Assembly: GCA_019104865.1 (NCBI GenBank)
Contig: JAHRWZ010000051.1
Location: 28,721 to 92,720, forward strand
Source of the DNA: Castellaniella sp.
GTDB taxonomy: Bacteria; Pseudomonadota; Gammaproteobacteria; Burkholderiales; Burkholderiaceae_B
Length of the DNA: 64,000 nucleotides
Direction: 5' to 3'
The notes below the pieces were generated by a model. That model had not been told where the DNA came from. It saw nothing but the letters and a program-made list of their open reading frames with translations, and made no database searches. Each line of letters starts with the position of its first letter. Positions within the stretch are counted from its first letter, which is position 1. Positions 26,219 through 35,636 of this stretch are shown here, one piece after another. Made by a program: the position numbers and the translations under genes.

Positions 26219-26246
26219 ATATATTGCATGGCGCGCCATATATTGC
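26219..26246. promoter_or_regulatory. Repeat motif in the exporter/LysR divergent promoter region
   Basis: ATATATTGC occurs twice (26219-26227 and 26238-26246), separated by the sequence that forms the 12-bp palindrome ATGGCGCGCCAT (26228-26239). It lies 39 bp before the LysR start and about 60-110 bp before the exporter. This is the kind of site a LysR protein binds, but binding is not shown. Confidence 0.5.
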
Positions 26247-26284
26247 GCCTGCCACGATACTCCCGCAACCGCCAGGCACGACGC

Positions 26285-27196
26285 ATGCCAGAACCTGATT
26301 TCAATCTGTTGATGGCGCTGGACGTGCTGCTGGCCGAAGGTAGCGTGGCTGGTGCCGCGCGCCGCATCGGCCTGAGCACCTCGGCCATGAGCCGCACACT
26401 GGGCCGGCTGCGTGAAGTCACCGGAGATCCGCTGCTCGTACGGGCAGGGCGCCACATGGTCCTGACCCCTCACGCACAGGCGATCCGCGAACGGACGCGC
26501 GACGCGGTGCTCCAAACCCGGATGCTGCTGTCGCCCGCTGTTTCCGAACTGGATGTGTCTGCCCTGGACCGCATATTCACCATACGAGCCAACGAAGGGT
26601 TCATCGAGGCATTCGGCCCAAAGCTGATTGCCGCCGTCGCCGGCGCGGCACCGCATATATGCCTGCACTTCACCCCCAGGATGGACAAGGATTCCCGATA
26701 TCTTCGCGAAGGATTGGTCGACCTGGAAATCGGGGTAGTGAGCGACATGGGGCCGGAAATCCGCCTCCAGGCGCTGTTTCACGATCATTTCGTCGGTGCG
26801 GTCCGGGCCGGCCACCCGCTGCTGTCCGCCCCCACCATCACGGCGGAACAATACGTCTCGTACGGCCACGTGGTCGCTTCGCGCCGAGGGCTATCTCATG
26901 GCCCGGTCGACGACGTGCTGGCGGAAATGGGTTTGACGCGCAAGGCGATCAGCGTAGTGCCTGGTTTTCCGGCGGCATTGGCGGTCGCCTCGACATCGGA
27001 CTTGATCGCGCTGCTGCCTGCTTCGTACCTGCCTCATCCCTCCGCGCAGGGAAAAAGGGGCATGGCATTCCAGACCTTCGAACTGCCCTTTCCGACCCAG
27101 GACATCACGATCTCGCAGATGTGGCATCCACGCCTGGACATGGAACCCGCACACCGCTGGTTGCGGCAACTGGTGCGGCGGGTTTGCGGGGAATAG
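26285..27196 (+). CDS. LysR family regulator, divergent to the DHA2 exporter
   Basis: A 303-residue LysR protein. The helix-turn-helix is FNLLMALDVLLAEGSVAGAARRIGLSTSAMSRTLGRLREVTGDPLLVR at about 5-52. The effector domain has DLEIGVVSDMGPEIRLQALFHDHFVGAVRAGHPL near 145-180. The open frame begins at 25460, but everything before MPEPDFN is antisense to the exporter, so the start is 26285. By position it most likely controls the exporter at 24736. Its N-terminus resembles the NodD/PcpR-like group that often responds to aromatic compounds; this is inference. Confidence 0.9.
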   Translation: MPEPDFNLLMALDVLLAEGSVAGAARRIGLSTSAMSRTLGRLREVTGDPLLVRAGRHMVLTPHAQAIRERTRDAVLQTRMLLSPAVSELDVSALDRIFTIRANEGFIEAFGPKLIAAVAGAAPHICLHFTPRMDKDSRYLREGLVDLEIGVVSDMGPEIRLQALFHDHFVGAVRAGHPLLSAPTITAEQYVSYGHVVASRRGLSHGPVDDVLAEMGLTRKAISVVPGFPAALAVASTSDLIALLPASYLPHPSAQGKRGMAFQTFELPFPTQDITISQMWHPRLDMEPAHRWLRQLVRRVCGE

Positions 27197-27298
27197 ACTG
27201 CCATCGACTGTGATCACCAGTGACACCACGCGTCGGCAGTGCTCACCATGTTCCGCCGATCGGGGATTCAGCAACAGAGTCCACCGAATCGTCAGTGG

Positions 27299-28408
27299 CT
27301 ACGGCGCAGGATTCCGCTGCGCCAGCGCCCAGGCCACGTGCTCGCGCACCATAGCGCTTTCATGGTCGGCACGGGTCAGTAATGCCGCGCGTAATTCCTG
27401 CGCCTGTGCCTCATCGGCCTGACGCAGCGCATTGCCCAGCGCCACGGCGATGTTGCGCAGCCAGCGTTCATGGTCGATGCGCCGGATCGGCCCACCCTCG
27501 GTCCGCTTGAGGAACATCGCCTCGTCCCAGGCGAACAGTTCCACGAGCTGCTGGCCGACCAACGGCGAGCGCTCATCGAAGTCGGGGAGTTCCGTGGTCT
27601 GGGCGTACTTGTTCCAGGGACAGATCGTCTGGCAGTCATCGCAGCCATAGATATGATTGCCCATCAGGGGGCGCAGTTCCTCGGGGATGGGACCGTGATT
27701 TTCGATGGTCAGATAGGAAATGCAGCGGCGCGCATCCACCACACCGGGAGCAATGATGGCACCCGTGGGGCAAACGTCGATGCACGCGGTGCAGGTGCCG
27801 CAATGCGCACTGACCGGATCGGTCGGATCCAGTGCGAAGTCCACGAAAATTTCGCCCAGGAAGAACATCGACCCCGCATCGCGTGAGAGCACCATGGAAT
27901 GCTTGCCGCGCCAGCCCTGACCGCTGCGGCTGGCCAGTTCCTTTTCCAGGATCGGCGCCGAATCCGAAAAGACGCGGTAGCCGAACGGGCCGACCAGGGC
28001 CTCGATCCGGTCGCATAGTTTTTGCAGGCGCGCACGCACCACCTTGTGATAGTCGCGCCCCCGGGCATAGAGCGACACCACGCCCTCGCCGGGTTCGTCC
28101 AACCGTGCGCGTTCGCGGTCCTGCCAGTCAGGCGATGTGCCGCGCGGCAGGTAGGGCATGCGCGCGGTGATCACGCTGACCGTGCCGGGAACCAGTTCCG
28201 CCGGGCGCGCGCGCTTCAGGCCATGGCGTTCCATGTAGTGCAGGTCACCGTGGTAGCCCAGGGCAAGCCATTGCAGCAAACGCGGCTCGGCCGAGGATAA
28301 ATCCACCCCTGAAACACCGATCTGGGAAAACCCCAGTTCCTGTGCCCAGGCCCGTATCTGGTGAATCCACTGGCTGCTGCCGGTATTTGTCGGGGAAGAT
28401 GTGGTCAT
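27299..28408 (-). CDS. queG: Epoxyqueuosine reductase QueG
   Basis: A 369-residue, cobalamin- and iron-sulfur-dependent enzyme that makes the last step to queuosine in tRNA. The first [4Fe-4S] set is [15 protein letters not shown] (about 193-207), followed by [11 protein letters not shown]. The second set is [16 protein letters not shown] (about 250-265). The conserved [23 protein letters not shown] (about 145-168) includes the catalytic Asp. The C-terminus ([22 protein letters not shown]) is HEAT-like. Its 5' end faces rluE, another RNA-modification gene. Confidence 0.96.
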   Translation of the reverse strand: MTTSSPTNTGSSQWIHQIRAWAQELGFSQIGVSGVDLSSAEPRLLQWLALGYHGDLHYMERHGLKRARPAELVPGTVSVITARMPYLPRGTSPDWQDRERARLDEPGEGVVSLYARGRDYHKVVRARLQKLCDRIEALVGPFGYRVFSDSAPILEKELASRSGQGWRGKHSMVLSRDAGSMFFLGEIFVDFALDPTDPVSAHCGTCTACIDVCPTGAIIAPGVVDARRCISYLTIENHGPIPEELRPLMGNHIYGCDDCQTICPWNKYAQTTELPDFDERSPLVGQQLVELFAWDEAMFLKRTEGGPIRRIDHERWLRNIAVALGNALRQADEAQAQELRAALLTRADHESAMVREHVAWALAQRNPAP

Positions 28409-28564
28409 GACCAGACGATATCGATAAGGTCCGTGCTGAGAATCGGCACGGTTTTCCGCTTCCCTCCCGGGGAGCGAAGGATATATTGTCGCAAAACGCT
28501 CATGCGACTGGAATTCCGACTAGGCTACAGTACTGAAACGTCCCTCTGGAATCCGCTTATCCGC

Positions 28565-29203
28565 ATGGAGAGCCCGTTGCCGCCCAGTTCCCGACCGCGC
28601 CACCCGCCGCACCGACCCATGCAGCCCAGGGCGCGACACACCATCAAGACACCGCCGGCGCAGCCCCGCCTGCTCGTGTTCAACAAACCGTTCGGTGTAC
28701 TGACCCAGTTCAGCGACGACCAGGGGCGTGCCACACTGAAGGATTTCGTCGACGTGCCTGACGTGTACCCAGCCGGGCGGCTGGATCGCGATAGCGAAGG
28801 TCTGCTCCTGCTGACCAATGACGGGCGTCTGCAGGCGCGCATCGCCGACCCCCGATACAAGATGGCGAAAACCTATTGGGTCCAGGTCGAAGGCGAGCCG
28901 ACCGATGCCCAGTTGCAGCTTCTGCAGGACGGCGTTGTCCTGAAGGACGGCCCCACCCTGCCCGCCCAGGCGCGCCGCTTGACGGAACCGCAACTCTGGC
29001 CCCGGGATCCACCGGTGCGTTTTCGCAAAAGCATTCCGACCGCATGGCTGGAGATCACCATCCACGAAGGCCGCAACCGCCAGGTCCGGCGCATGACGGC
29101 CGCCGTGGGCCTGCCGACCCTGCGTCTGGTACGGATGAGTATCGGGCCCTGGAGCCTCGAAGGCCTGCAGCCTGGGATGTGGCGCGAGACTGCACCGCTA
29201 TGA
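28565..29203 (+). CDS. rluE: 23S rRNA pseudouridine synthase, RluE type
   Basis: A 212-residue RsuA/RluB/E/F-family synthase. It has [27 protein letters not shown] near 37-62, the catalytic-Asp motif [18 protein letters not shown] near 70-87, [16 protein letters not shown] near 100, and the C-terminal [23 protein letters not shown] box. It lacks an S4 domain, as in RluE, which modifies U2457 in E. coli. The first 30 residues are basic and Pro-rich. The start at 28565 is the likeliest; ATGs at 28502 and 28619 are alternatives. Confidence 0.92.
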   Translation: MESPLPPSSRPRHPPHRPMQPRARHTIKTPPAQPRLLVFNKPFGVLTQFSDDQGRATLKDFVDVPDVYPAGRLDRDSEGLLLLTNDGRLQARIADPRYKMAKTYWVQVEGEPTDAQLQLLQDGVVLKDGPTLPAQARRLTEPQLWPRDPPVRFRKSIPTAWLEITIHEGRNRQVRRMTAAVGLPTLRLVRMSIGPWSLEGLQPGMWRETAPL

Positions 29204-29242
29204 TTCGCCCTGTCGCGTCCATCCATCCATAGAGGCCAGCCG

Positions 29243-29653
29243 TTGCCGCAACACCGCTACCCAATCCAGGAAAATGAAGTTGAATTCACCGCCATCCGCG
29301 CCCAAGGCGCCGGCGGCCAGAATGTCAACAAGGTTTCGAGCGCCGTCCATCTGCGCTTTGATATTCAGGCGTCTTCATTGCCCGAACCCATCTGCGAGCG
29401 ATTGCTGAACCTGCGTGATCATCGCATCACCGCAACGGGCCTGATCGTGATCAAGGCGCAATCCAGCCGCAGTCAGATACAAAACCGGCTGGAAGCGCTG
29501 GCACGCCTGCAGGAACTCATTGACCGGGTCAGCGACACCCCTGAGATACGGCGCCCCACACGACCCACGCAAGGTGCCAGGCGTCGCCGCCTGCAGGAAA
29601 AAGCCGAACGCAGCGCTACCAAACAGCTGCGCGCCAGGATCACGGAGCATTAA
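29243..29653 (+). CDS. arfB: Ribosome-rescue peptidyl-tRNA hydrolase ArfB (YaeJ)
   Basis: A 136-residue release-factor-like hydrolase that frees stalled ribosomes without a stop codon. The GGQ motif is in AQGAGGQNVNKVSSAVHLRFD (residues about 23-43). The basic tail ARRRRLQEKAERSATKQLR inserts into the empty mRNA channel in known ArfB. It begins with TTG at 29243 (no ATG is available upstream in frame), 40 bp after rluE. It may be cotranscribed with rluE. Confidence 0.94.
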   Translation: MPQHRYPIQENEVEFTAIRAQGAGGQNVNKVSSAVHLRFDIQASSLPEPICERLLNLRDHRITATGLIVIKAQSSRSQIQNRLEALARLQELIDRVSDTPEIRRPTRPTQGARRRRLQEKAERSATKQLRARITEH

Positions 29654-29746
29654 CGACGCGCCCTGAGTGTGGCCCGACGCGCTCCCGATTCCCATCACGC
29701 AGGAATTCCCGTAGGCTATCGGAAGGCATCGAGAGAGGGGCTACCC

Positions 29747-30538
29747 ATGAGACTCGCACGTTCCCTGCTGATCCTGCTGGCGATGTTCTTCGTCCGTCCA
29801 GCCGCTGCGGATATGGTGGCGGAACCCGTGACCTGGACCCTGAACGGCACACAATTCAAAGGCGTGCTCGTGTACGACGACGCATCGCACGACAAACGCC
29901 CCGGTCTGGTCATGGTGCCCAATTGGTCCGGCGTCAACGACATCGCCATCGCGAAAGCCAAGCGCGTCGCCGGACGGGACTACGTCATCCTGCTTGCCGA
30001 CGTCTACGGCGAACACATCCGCCCGACGAACGCGGCGCAAGCCCAGGCTGCGGCCAAGCCCCTGTATGCCGACCGCAATCTCATGCGCGCGCGGATCGGC
30101 AAGGCCTTTGAACAACTGAAAGCCCAGGCCGGCCACACACCGATCGACCTATCCCGCCTGGCTGCGATCGGGTTCTGTTTCGGCGGCGCCGTCGTGCTGG
30201 ATCTGGCCCGCAGCGGCTCGGACATTAAAGCCGTGATCTCCTTTCACGGCGACCTGAGCACCGACGATCCCGCGCTGGCGAAAAACATCAAGGCGCGCGT
30301 GCTGGCGATCAATGGCGCCGACGACACCGCCACCATGCCTGGCGTGCCGGAATTCACGCGCGAGATGCGGCAAGACCCCGCCGACTGGCAGTTCGTGGAA
30401 ATCGGGCACGCCGTGCATTGTTTCACCGAGACAGAGGCCACTGCCACGACGGGAAACTGCCGCTACGACCCGAAGGCCGCGGCGCGGTCATACCGGATGA
30501 TGCATGACTGGCTGAAGGACAGTTTCGCAGGGCATTAG
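29747..30538 (+). CDS. Exported dienelactone-hydrolase family protein
   Basis: A 263-residue alpha/beta hydrolase with a signal peptide (MRLARSLLILLAMFFVRPAAA, cut near residue 22). The nucleophile is Cys in GFCFGGAV (about 145), with Asp in INGADDTAT (about 200) and His in EIGHAVHCF (about 230), the Cys-Asp-His triad of dienelactone hydrolases. The start at 29747 has the strong site GAGAGAGGGG. Classical DLH proteins are cytoplasmic enzymes of chlorocatechol pathways. This exported form probably acts on an ester or lactone in the periplasm. Its substrate is unknown. Confidence 0.9.
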   Translation: MRLARSLLILLAMFFVRPAAADMVAEPVTWTLNGTQFKGVLVYDDASHDKRPGLVMVPNWSGVNDIAIAKAKRVAGRDYVILLADVYGEHIRPTNAAQAQAAAKPLYADRNLMRARIGKAFEQLKAQAGHTPIDLSRLAAIGFCFGGAVVLDLARSGSDIKAVISFHGDLSTDDPALAKNIKARVLAINGADDTATMPGVPEFTREMRQDPADWQFVEIGHAVHCFTETEATATTGNCRYDPKAAARSYRMMHDWLKDSFAGH

Positions 30539-30579
30539 AAGCCGGAGCATGGGCTGATGAAAGGACGGAAGGAGCACAG

Positions 30580-31530
30580 TCAGATCTCCCGGAAATCACA
30601 ATCCGGGAGGGAGCGCTGCCCATCCTTCTCCAGGATGCACTGAGGTTTACCGAGAAGCTCAACCAGCCGAGATTCGCACGGGGAGAGGTCATACCCTCGC
30701 CGTTGCGAGATCATGAACGTGAGAGACCCGAGGTGCCAGGCGTGGCGTTCAAGCTCGACGAGCCGTCCGCAGGACAGATCGTCGCCAACGAGGTGCCGTG
30801 GCAAGTGCCCCCAGCCCAGACCGGCGTTGAGAAGATCGCGCTTGGCGCCGAGATCGTTGACCAGCCACTGGCGCTTGCCCGCGACGCCCTGTTGGATCTT
30901 TCCCGCCCCCGGCTGGTTGTCCGTGACAACGATCTGAACGTATCTGCCAAACTCGTCCATCGGGATGGGCCTCGGTGTCGACGCCAGCGGGTGGGATGGC
31001 GCGCACACCGTCACCATCTCGGCCTCACACAGCCATTGGCGTTCTATGGCGTCCGGGTTCGCCTCGGGCACGTTCGCGATCGTAACAGCCAAGGCACACA
31101 CCCTTTCGAATACCAGATTCTCGCCGCCTTGCATGGTCGTGATTCGCAGGTCGATCACTGCGTTGCAGAACTCCGCTTGCAGCGCCCACAAGCAATCGAT
31201 CAGGTGAGTGCGCGGGAAGTAGGCATCGATTGCAACTGAAACCTGCGGCGCCCCGGTTCTGGCGATCGAGCTGGCACGGTTCTTCATCTCTTCCGTGCGT
31301 GAGATTACTGCTCGCGCGTCCGGCAAGAGACTGTGCCCGGCCGCTGTGAGTTGCGCCTTTCGTGTGTTTCGCTCGAACAACTCTACATCAAATGCGCTTT
31401 CTAGCGCCTTGATTGCATGGCTGATGGCCGATTGTGCGCGCCTGAGTTTCTGCGCAGCACCTGAAAAGCTTCCCTGATCGCATACCGCAACGAATGCGCG
31501 CAGTTGATTGATAGTGACATTGTCGAGCAT
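30580..31530 (-). CDS. LysR family regulator of the adjacent SDR genes
   Basis: A 316-residue LysR protein with helix-turn-helix LRAFVAVCDQGSFSGAAQKLRRAQSAISHAIKALESAFDVELFER at about 10-54 and an effector domain with GLGWGHLPRHLVGDDL near 255. It is divergent from the short-chain dehydrogenase at 31660, with 129 bp between, and likely regulates it and itself. The gap carries an AT-rich inverted repeat near the LysR start. Confidence 0.92.
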   Translation of the reverse strand: MLDNVTINQLRAFVAVCDQGSFSGAAQKLRRAQSAISHAIKALESAFDVELFERNTRKAQLTAAGHSLLPDARAVISRTEEMKNRASSIARTGAPQVSVAIDAYFPRTHLIDCLWALQAEFCNAVIDLRITTMQGGENLVFERVCALAVTIANVPEANPDAIERQWLCEAEMVTVCAPSHPLASTPRPIPMDEFGRYVQIVVTDNQPGAGKIQQGVAGKRQWLVNDLGAKRDLLNAGLGWGHLPRHLVGDDLSCGRLVELERHAWHLGSLTFMISQRRGYDLSPCESRLVELLGKPQCILEKDGQRSLPDCDFREI

Positions 31531-31538
31531 GAGCCATC

Positions 31539-31553
31539 TAAATTATAGATTTA
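31539..31553. promoter_or_regulatory. AT-rich inverted repeat at the LysR start (possible LysR box)
   Basis: TAAAT-TATAG-ATTTA, arms of 5 bp, 9 bp upstream of the LysR start codon at 31530. Its position suits autoregulation. Confidence 0.45.
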
Positions 31554-31573
31554 ATTATGCGATCTTTCGTCAA

Positions 31574-31602
31574 TTGTTTTGATATGTCAAGGCATCTAGA
31601 CT
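31574..31602 (+). promoter_or_regulatory. Possible sigma70 promoter of the SDR operon
   Basis: TTGTTT (31574-31579), 17 bp, TAGACT (31597-31602), about 57 bp before the SDR start. The hexamers are imperfect, so this is tentative. Confidence 0.35.
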
Positions 31603-31659
31603 GCCTCTAGTTCTAACAAACGACGCCGGCCCGGCGCAACTCTGATCAAGGAAAATCAA

Positions 31660-32427
31660 ATGGAATACGCTCTCAAAGGAAAAACCGCTCTCGTCACTGG
31701 AGCGTCGCGGGGCATCGGCCGCGCCATTGCCGAACGTCTTGCAAAGGATGGTGCAACTGTCGCGCTGACCTACAACGCGAGTAAATCTGGCGCAGACGAC
31801 GCGGTCGCAGCCATCGAGAAAGCTGGGGGCACTGCGTTTGCAATCCATGCAGACCTCGTTGACCCGGCGACTATCCCGACCTTGTTCGACACACTCGACG
31901 ATGAGTTCACCAAGCGGAACGGAAGCAAAACTCTCGACATCTTGGTCAACAACGCTGGCAATTCCGGCTGGGTTGGCTTCAAAGACGCGACGCCGGACAG
32001 CTGGGACACCCTGATGGCCGTCTACGCCCGCGCACCCTTCTTTATCGTTCAGTCCGCTCTGGGTCGCCTAGCCAATGGTGGGCGCATCATCAATATCTCT
32101 TCCGCCGCCGCCACGAAGCCCATGGCAGCCGCGCCCGTCTATTCCATGGCCAAAGCGGCCATCAACACCCTGACTCATGCACTCGCGTCCGAGCTGGGGC
32201 CGCGCGGAATTACCGCGAACGCCGTCGCGCCGGGCTACACGCGAACGGACGCGAATGCCACTTTCCGAGAGAATCCCGAACTCGTGAAGGCGGTCGAGTC
32301 CGAAATCGCACTAAGGCGCTTTGGCGAGCCTTCGGAAATCGCCTCCGTCGTGGCGTTCCTGGTTTCTGATGAAGGCCACTGGGTGACCGGACAGACGATC
32401 GAGGCAAGTGGCGGCTACAAGCTCTAA
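31660..32427 (+). CDS. Short-chain dehydrogenase/reductase (FabG-like)
   Basis: A 255-residue SDR with cofactor motif VTGASRGIGRAIAERL (about 12-27), NNAGNSG near 97, catalytic Ser in IINISSAAA (about 145), Tyr and Lys in YSMAKAA (about 160-164) and the C-terminal VTGQTIEASGGYKL. It is the first gene of a set regulated by the LysR protein at 30580. It resembles 3-ketoacyl reductases, but the substrate is unknown. GGAAAATCAA precedes the ATG. Confidence 0.92.
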   Translation: MEYALKGKTALVTGASRGIGRAIAERLAKDGATVALTYNASKSGADDAVAAIEKAGGTAFAIHADLVDPATIPTLFDTLDDEFTKRNGSKTLDILVNNAGNSGWVGFKDATPDSWDTLMAVYARAPFFIVQSALGRLANGGRIINISSAAATKPMAAAPVYSMAKAAINTLTHALASELGPRGITANAVAPGYTRTDANATFRENPELVKAVESEIALRRFGEPSEIASVVAFLVSDEGHWVTGQTIEASGGYKL

Positions 32428-32454
32428 CCACGCCGAAAAACCCAAGGAGAATAC

Positions 32455-33054
32455 ATGAGTTACGCAATTATCGGCTTTGGCAAGATCGGCCATGCTCTTG
32501 CCAAAGCGTTTGCCCGCGATGGTATCGAAGTGTCCGTTGCAACCACGCGCGACCCGGCAAGCTTTGCATTCGATGCGGCTGCCATCGGATTCACGGTCAT
32601 TCCCAAAACCTTGACTGAAGCAGTCAAGGCCGACGTCATTTTCCTCGCTGTGCCTTTTCTGGAGCATACGGCCGTCGCCAAATTGCTGCCGAACTGGCAG
32701 GGGAAGACGATTATTGACGTGACCAACGCCTATGGCGTGGCAGTTGAGGAACTCGGTGGCCTGCCGTCTTCCGCCGTCGTCGCCAAAGCCTTCAATGGCG
32801 CCAAGTTCGTGAAGGGCTTCAATCATCTGCCCGCCGATCTATTGGCCGCCGATCCACAGGTTGAGAGCGGGCGGCGCGTCGTCTTTCTTGCCAGTGATGA
32901 TGACAACTCGGTACCTCCCGTTGCCGCGCTGGCCGAACGCCTCGGATTCGCGCCGGTACCGTTAGGCAAGCTCGCTGAAGGCGGCGCGCTTGTTCAGGCA
33001 CGCGGGGACACCTGGGCTCCGCTGATCTTCCAGGACCTCGTCAAACTCGACTGA
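32455..33054 (+). CDS. NAD(P)-binding protein, F420-dependent NADP oxidoreductase family
   Basis: A 199-residue Rossmann protein. Its N-terminus SYAIIGFGKIGHALAKAFARDGIEVSVATTR (2-32) binds a dinucleotide, and FLAVPFLEH, TIIDVTNAYG, AKAFNGAKFVKGFNHLPADLL match the family of NADPH-dependent F420 reductases and related STEAP-like reductases. Bacteria of this type do not use F420, so it is more likely an NADP-dependent reductase of another cofactor or metabolite. It lies 27 bp after the SDR gene, preceded by AAGGAG, and is probably cotranscribed. Confidence 0.9.
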   Translation: MSYAIIGFGKIGHALAKAFARDGIEVSVATTRDPASFAFDAAAIGFTVIPKTLTEAVKADVIFLAVPFLEHTAVAKLLPNWQGKTIIDVTNAYGVAVEELGGLPSSAVVAKAFNGAKFVKGFNHLPADLLAADPQVESGRRVVFLASDDDNSVPPVAALAERLGFAPVPLGKLAEGGALVQARGDTWAPLIFQDLVKLD

Positions 33055-33128
33055 GCCAAGGCGGACGTTAACCGTAATCTGGTCGCTGCTCACTGATCCG
33101 GAAGCGTGGTCGAGCGGAGAGAAATTCT

Positions 33129-33923
33129 ATGCATATCGAACTCAAGGGACGCAAGGCGATTGTGACCGGTTCCACTGCGGGCATTGGCCGTGCAATCGCC
33201 GACGGAATAGCGCGTGCAGGAGCGGCGGTTGTCATCAACGGGCGAACACAGAAACGTGTCGATGCCGCATTGGGAGAGATGCGCGTCCTGTTTCCAGAGG
33301 CCGAATTGACCGGCGTTGCGGCGGACGTTGCCACTGCACAGGGGTGTGCGGCGCTGTTCGGAGAAGCGCCAGACGCGGATATTCTCGTCAACAATGCCGG
33401 CACTGCACTCCTGAACAATTTTTTCGACCAGGACGACAGCGAATGGCTGGAACTGTTCCAACTTAACGTAATGAGCGGCGTGCGCACCGCCCGTCATTAC
33501 GTGCCGAGAATGATGGCACGCGGCTGGGGGCGTGTGGTGTTCATCAGCAGTGAATCCGGCCTGAACATCCCAAAGGAAATGATTGACTACGGCGTTACCA
33601 AGACCGCGATTCTTGCTGTCTCACGCGGGCTGGCCGAACTCGTTGCCGGAACGGGCGTCACCGTCAATGCCGTATTGCCCGGCCCGACAAGCTCCGAGAT
33701 TCTATCCAGTTGGATGGAATCAACGGCGCAAGAGCAAGGCATCACTCAGGAGCAAGCCGAACAACAGTTCCTGAAAACCGCTCGCCCGACGACGCTGATC
33801 AACCGATTCGCCACAACTGAAGAGGTCGCGAACATGGTGGTGTATACATGCTCAAAGCAGGCTTCTGCAACCACAGGAGCCGCACTGAGAGTCGATGGAG
33901 GCATCGTTCGTTCAATTGCCTGA
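33129..33923 (+). CDS. Second short-chain dehydrogenase/reductase of the LysR-linked set
   Basis: A 264-residue SDR: cofactor motif VTGSTAGIGRAIADGI (about 13-28), NNAGTALLNN near 90, Ser in VFISSESGLN (about 138), Tyr/Lys in YGVTKTAIL (about 151-155) and a C-terminal GAALRVDGGIVRS. It lies 74 bp after the NADP-binding gene and runs in the same direction. The function is unknown. Together the three genes look like a small redox or detoxification operon. Nothing recognisable follows in 33924-34103. Confidence 0.92.
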   Translation: MHIELKGRKAIVTGSTAGIGRAIADGIARAGAAVVINGRTQKRVDAALGEMRVLFPEAELTGVAADVATAQGCAALFGEAPDADILVNNAGTALLNNFFDQDDSEWLELFQLNVMSGVRTARHYVPRMMARGWGRVVFISSESGLNIPKEMIDYGVTKTAILAVSRGLAELVAGTGVTVNAVLPGPTSSEILSSWMESTAQEQGITQEQAEQQFLKTARPTTLINRFATTEEVANMVVYTCSKQASATTGAALRVDGGIVRSIA

Positions 33924-34103
33924 ACTATGCGGTGGACATGGCTGACGATGAACGGGTGCTTGATCTAGCTCGGTTGGCCGATGTGTCATTCAGGGGGAGG
34001 CCTGTCCATATCGCGGGAGGAGGTCCGGGGCACTATGCTGAGCGCACAAGGGCTGGACGGAAGGGGGCGATAATGTCGCAGGGAAACCCGAAAGGTCGCG
34101 GAC

Positions 34104-35636
34104 ATGACGCCTGCCGCAAACCAGACAGAGGATGCGTTCAAGCCTGCCAGTCTGATACTGGCCACCATGGGTCTGTCTCTGGGAACCTTCATGCAGGTTC
34201 TGGACATCAGCATCGCCAACGTGTCCCTGCCCACCATCGCGGGAAATCTGGCCGCCAGCCGGGACCAGTCCACCTGGGTCATCACCTCGTTCACCGTCTG
34301 TCAGGCGATCACGCTGCCCATGACAGGGTTCCTGTCGCGCTGGTTCGGCGAAGTCAGGACTTTCGTCTGGTCGGTCCTGCTGTTCTCGCTGTTCTCACTG
34401 GCCTGCGGCCTGGCCACCAGCCTGCCGATGCTGGTGACGTTTCGCGCGTTGCAAGGCGCAGTCTGCGGGCCGATGTACCCGATCACGCAAAGCCTGATGG
34501 TGTCGCTCTACCCGCGCGAGAAACGGGCCATGGCACTGGCCATCATCAGCATGATCACGGTGGTGGCGCCGATCGTGGGGCCCGTGGCCGGCGGCTGGAT
34601 TACGGACTCGTATTCCTGGCGCTGGATCTTCTTCATCAACGTGCCCATCGGCATCTTCGCGGCTTCACTGGCCCTCACCCAGCTGAGAGGTCGCATCGAG
34701 CAATTGGTCAAGAACCGCATCGACTGGGTCGGTGTGGCCACCCTGATCCTGGGGGTCGGCTCCCTGCAGATCCTGCTGGACAAAGGCAACGATCTGGACT
34801 GGTTCGGCTCCACCGTCATCCGGGTCCTGGCCGCCGTGGCCACGGTATCCCTGACGATTTTCGTGATCTGGGAACTGACTGACGACAAGCCGATCGTGAA
34901 TCTGCGGCTGTTCCGGCACCGCAATTTTGCGGCCGGGACATTTGCCATGGTGCTGGCGTTTGGTCTGTTCTTTGCGGTGTCGCTGCTGCTGCCGCTTTGG
35001 ATGCAGAACACCCTGAGCTACACGGCTCTGTGGTCCGGCCTGGCTGTCGCGCCCATCGGTTTCATTCCGATCCTGCTGACCTTTTGGGTGGGTAAATACG
35101 CTTCCCGCTTCGACCTGCGCTGGCTGACCGCGCTGTCATTTGCCGTGATGGGCTTCGTCTGTTTCCGCTTTGGCAGCTTCGACACGGAAGTTGATTTCAC
35201 GCGCATCGCGCTGACCGAGCTGATCATGGGTCTGGGGGTGGCCCTGTTCTTCATGCCCATCCTGACTATCCTGCTGTCGGACCTGGAAGGCCCGGAAATC
35301 GCGGAAGGATCCGGGTCGGCGACCTTCCTGCGGACGGTTGGCGCCAGCTTCGCCGTGTCCATCACGACCTATCTGTGGACCCGGGGCGCATCAGCCAGCC
35401 ACGCGCACCTGGCCGAATTCATCACGCTGTCGAACCCGCAGGTTCGCCTGGGCATCGAAGCAGCAGACGAATCCCTGCCACACTACGGCGCCGCGATGAA
35501 TCAGGTGATCACCCAACAGGCGATGCAGGTGTCCTTCAACGACATCTTCAATGGCCTGGGGTTTTGCTTCATCGCGCTGATCGCGGTGGTCTGGTTGGCC
35601 AGGCCCCCGTTTGTCAAAGCTGGCGGCCGTCACTGA
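34104..35636 (+). CDS. DHA2 family MFS drug exporter (EmrB/QacA-like)
   Basis: A 510-residue, 14-helix exporter. Motif D1 LDISIANVSLPTIAGNLAAS is near residue 33, motif A GFLSRWFGEVR near 75, motif C VVAPIVGPVAGGWITDSYSWRWIFFINVPIG near 155-185, and there is a long C-terminal helix after VITQQAMQVSFNDIF. EmrB-type proteins usually pair with an EmrA membrane-fusion protein; none is next to this gene, so the partner is elsewhere or absent. The 3' end overlaps the convergent OPT gene by 7 bp. Confidence 0.92.
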   Translation: MTPAANQTEDAFKPASLILATMGLSLGTFMQVLDISIANVSLPTIAGNLAASRDQSTWVITSFTVCQAITLPMTGFLSRWFGEVRTFVWSVLLFSLFSLACGLATSLPMLVTFRALQGAVCGPMYPITQSLMVSLYPREKRAMALAIISMITVVAPIVGPVAGGWITDSYSWRWIFFINVPIGIFAASLALTQLRGRIEQLVKNRIDWVGVATLILGVGSLQILLDKGNDLDWFGSTVIRVLAAVATVSLTIFVIWELTDDKPIVNLRLFRHRNFAAGTFAMVLAFGLFFAVSLLLPLWMQNTLSYTALWSGLAVAPIGFIPILLTFWVGKYASRFDLRWLTALSFAVMGFVCFRFGSFDTEVDFTRIALTELIMGLGVALFFMPILTILLSDLEGPEIAEGSGSATFLRTVGASFAVSITTYLWTRGASASHAHLAEFITLSNPQVRLGIEAADESLPHYGAAMNQVITQQAMQVSFNDIFNGLGFCFIALIAVVWLARPPFVKAGGRH

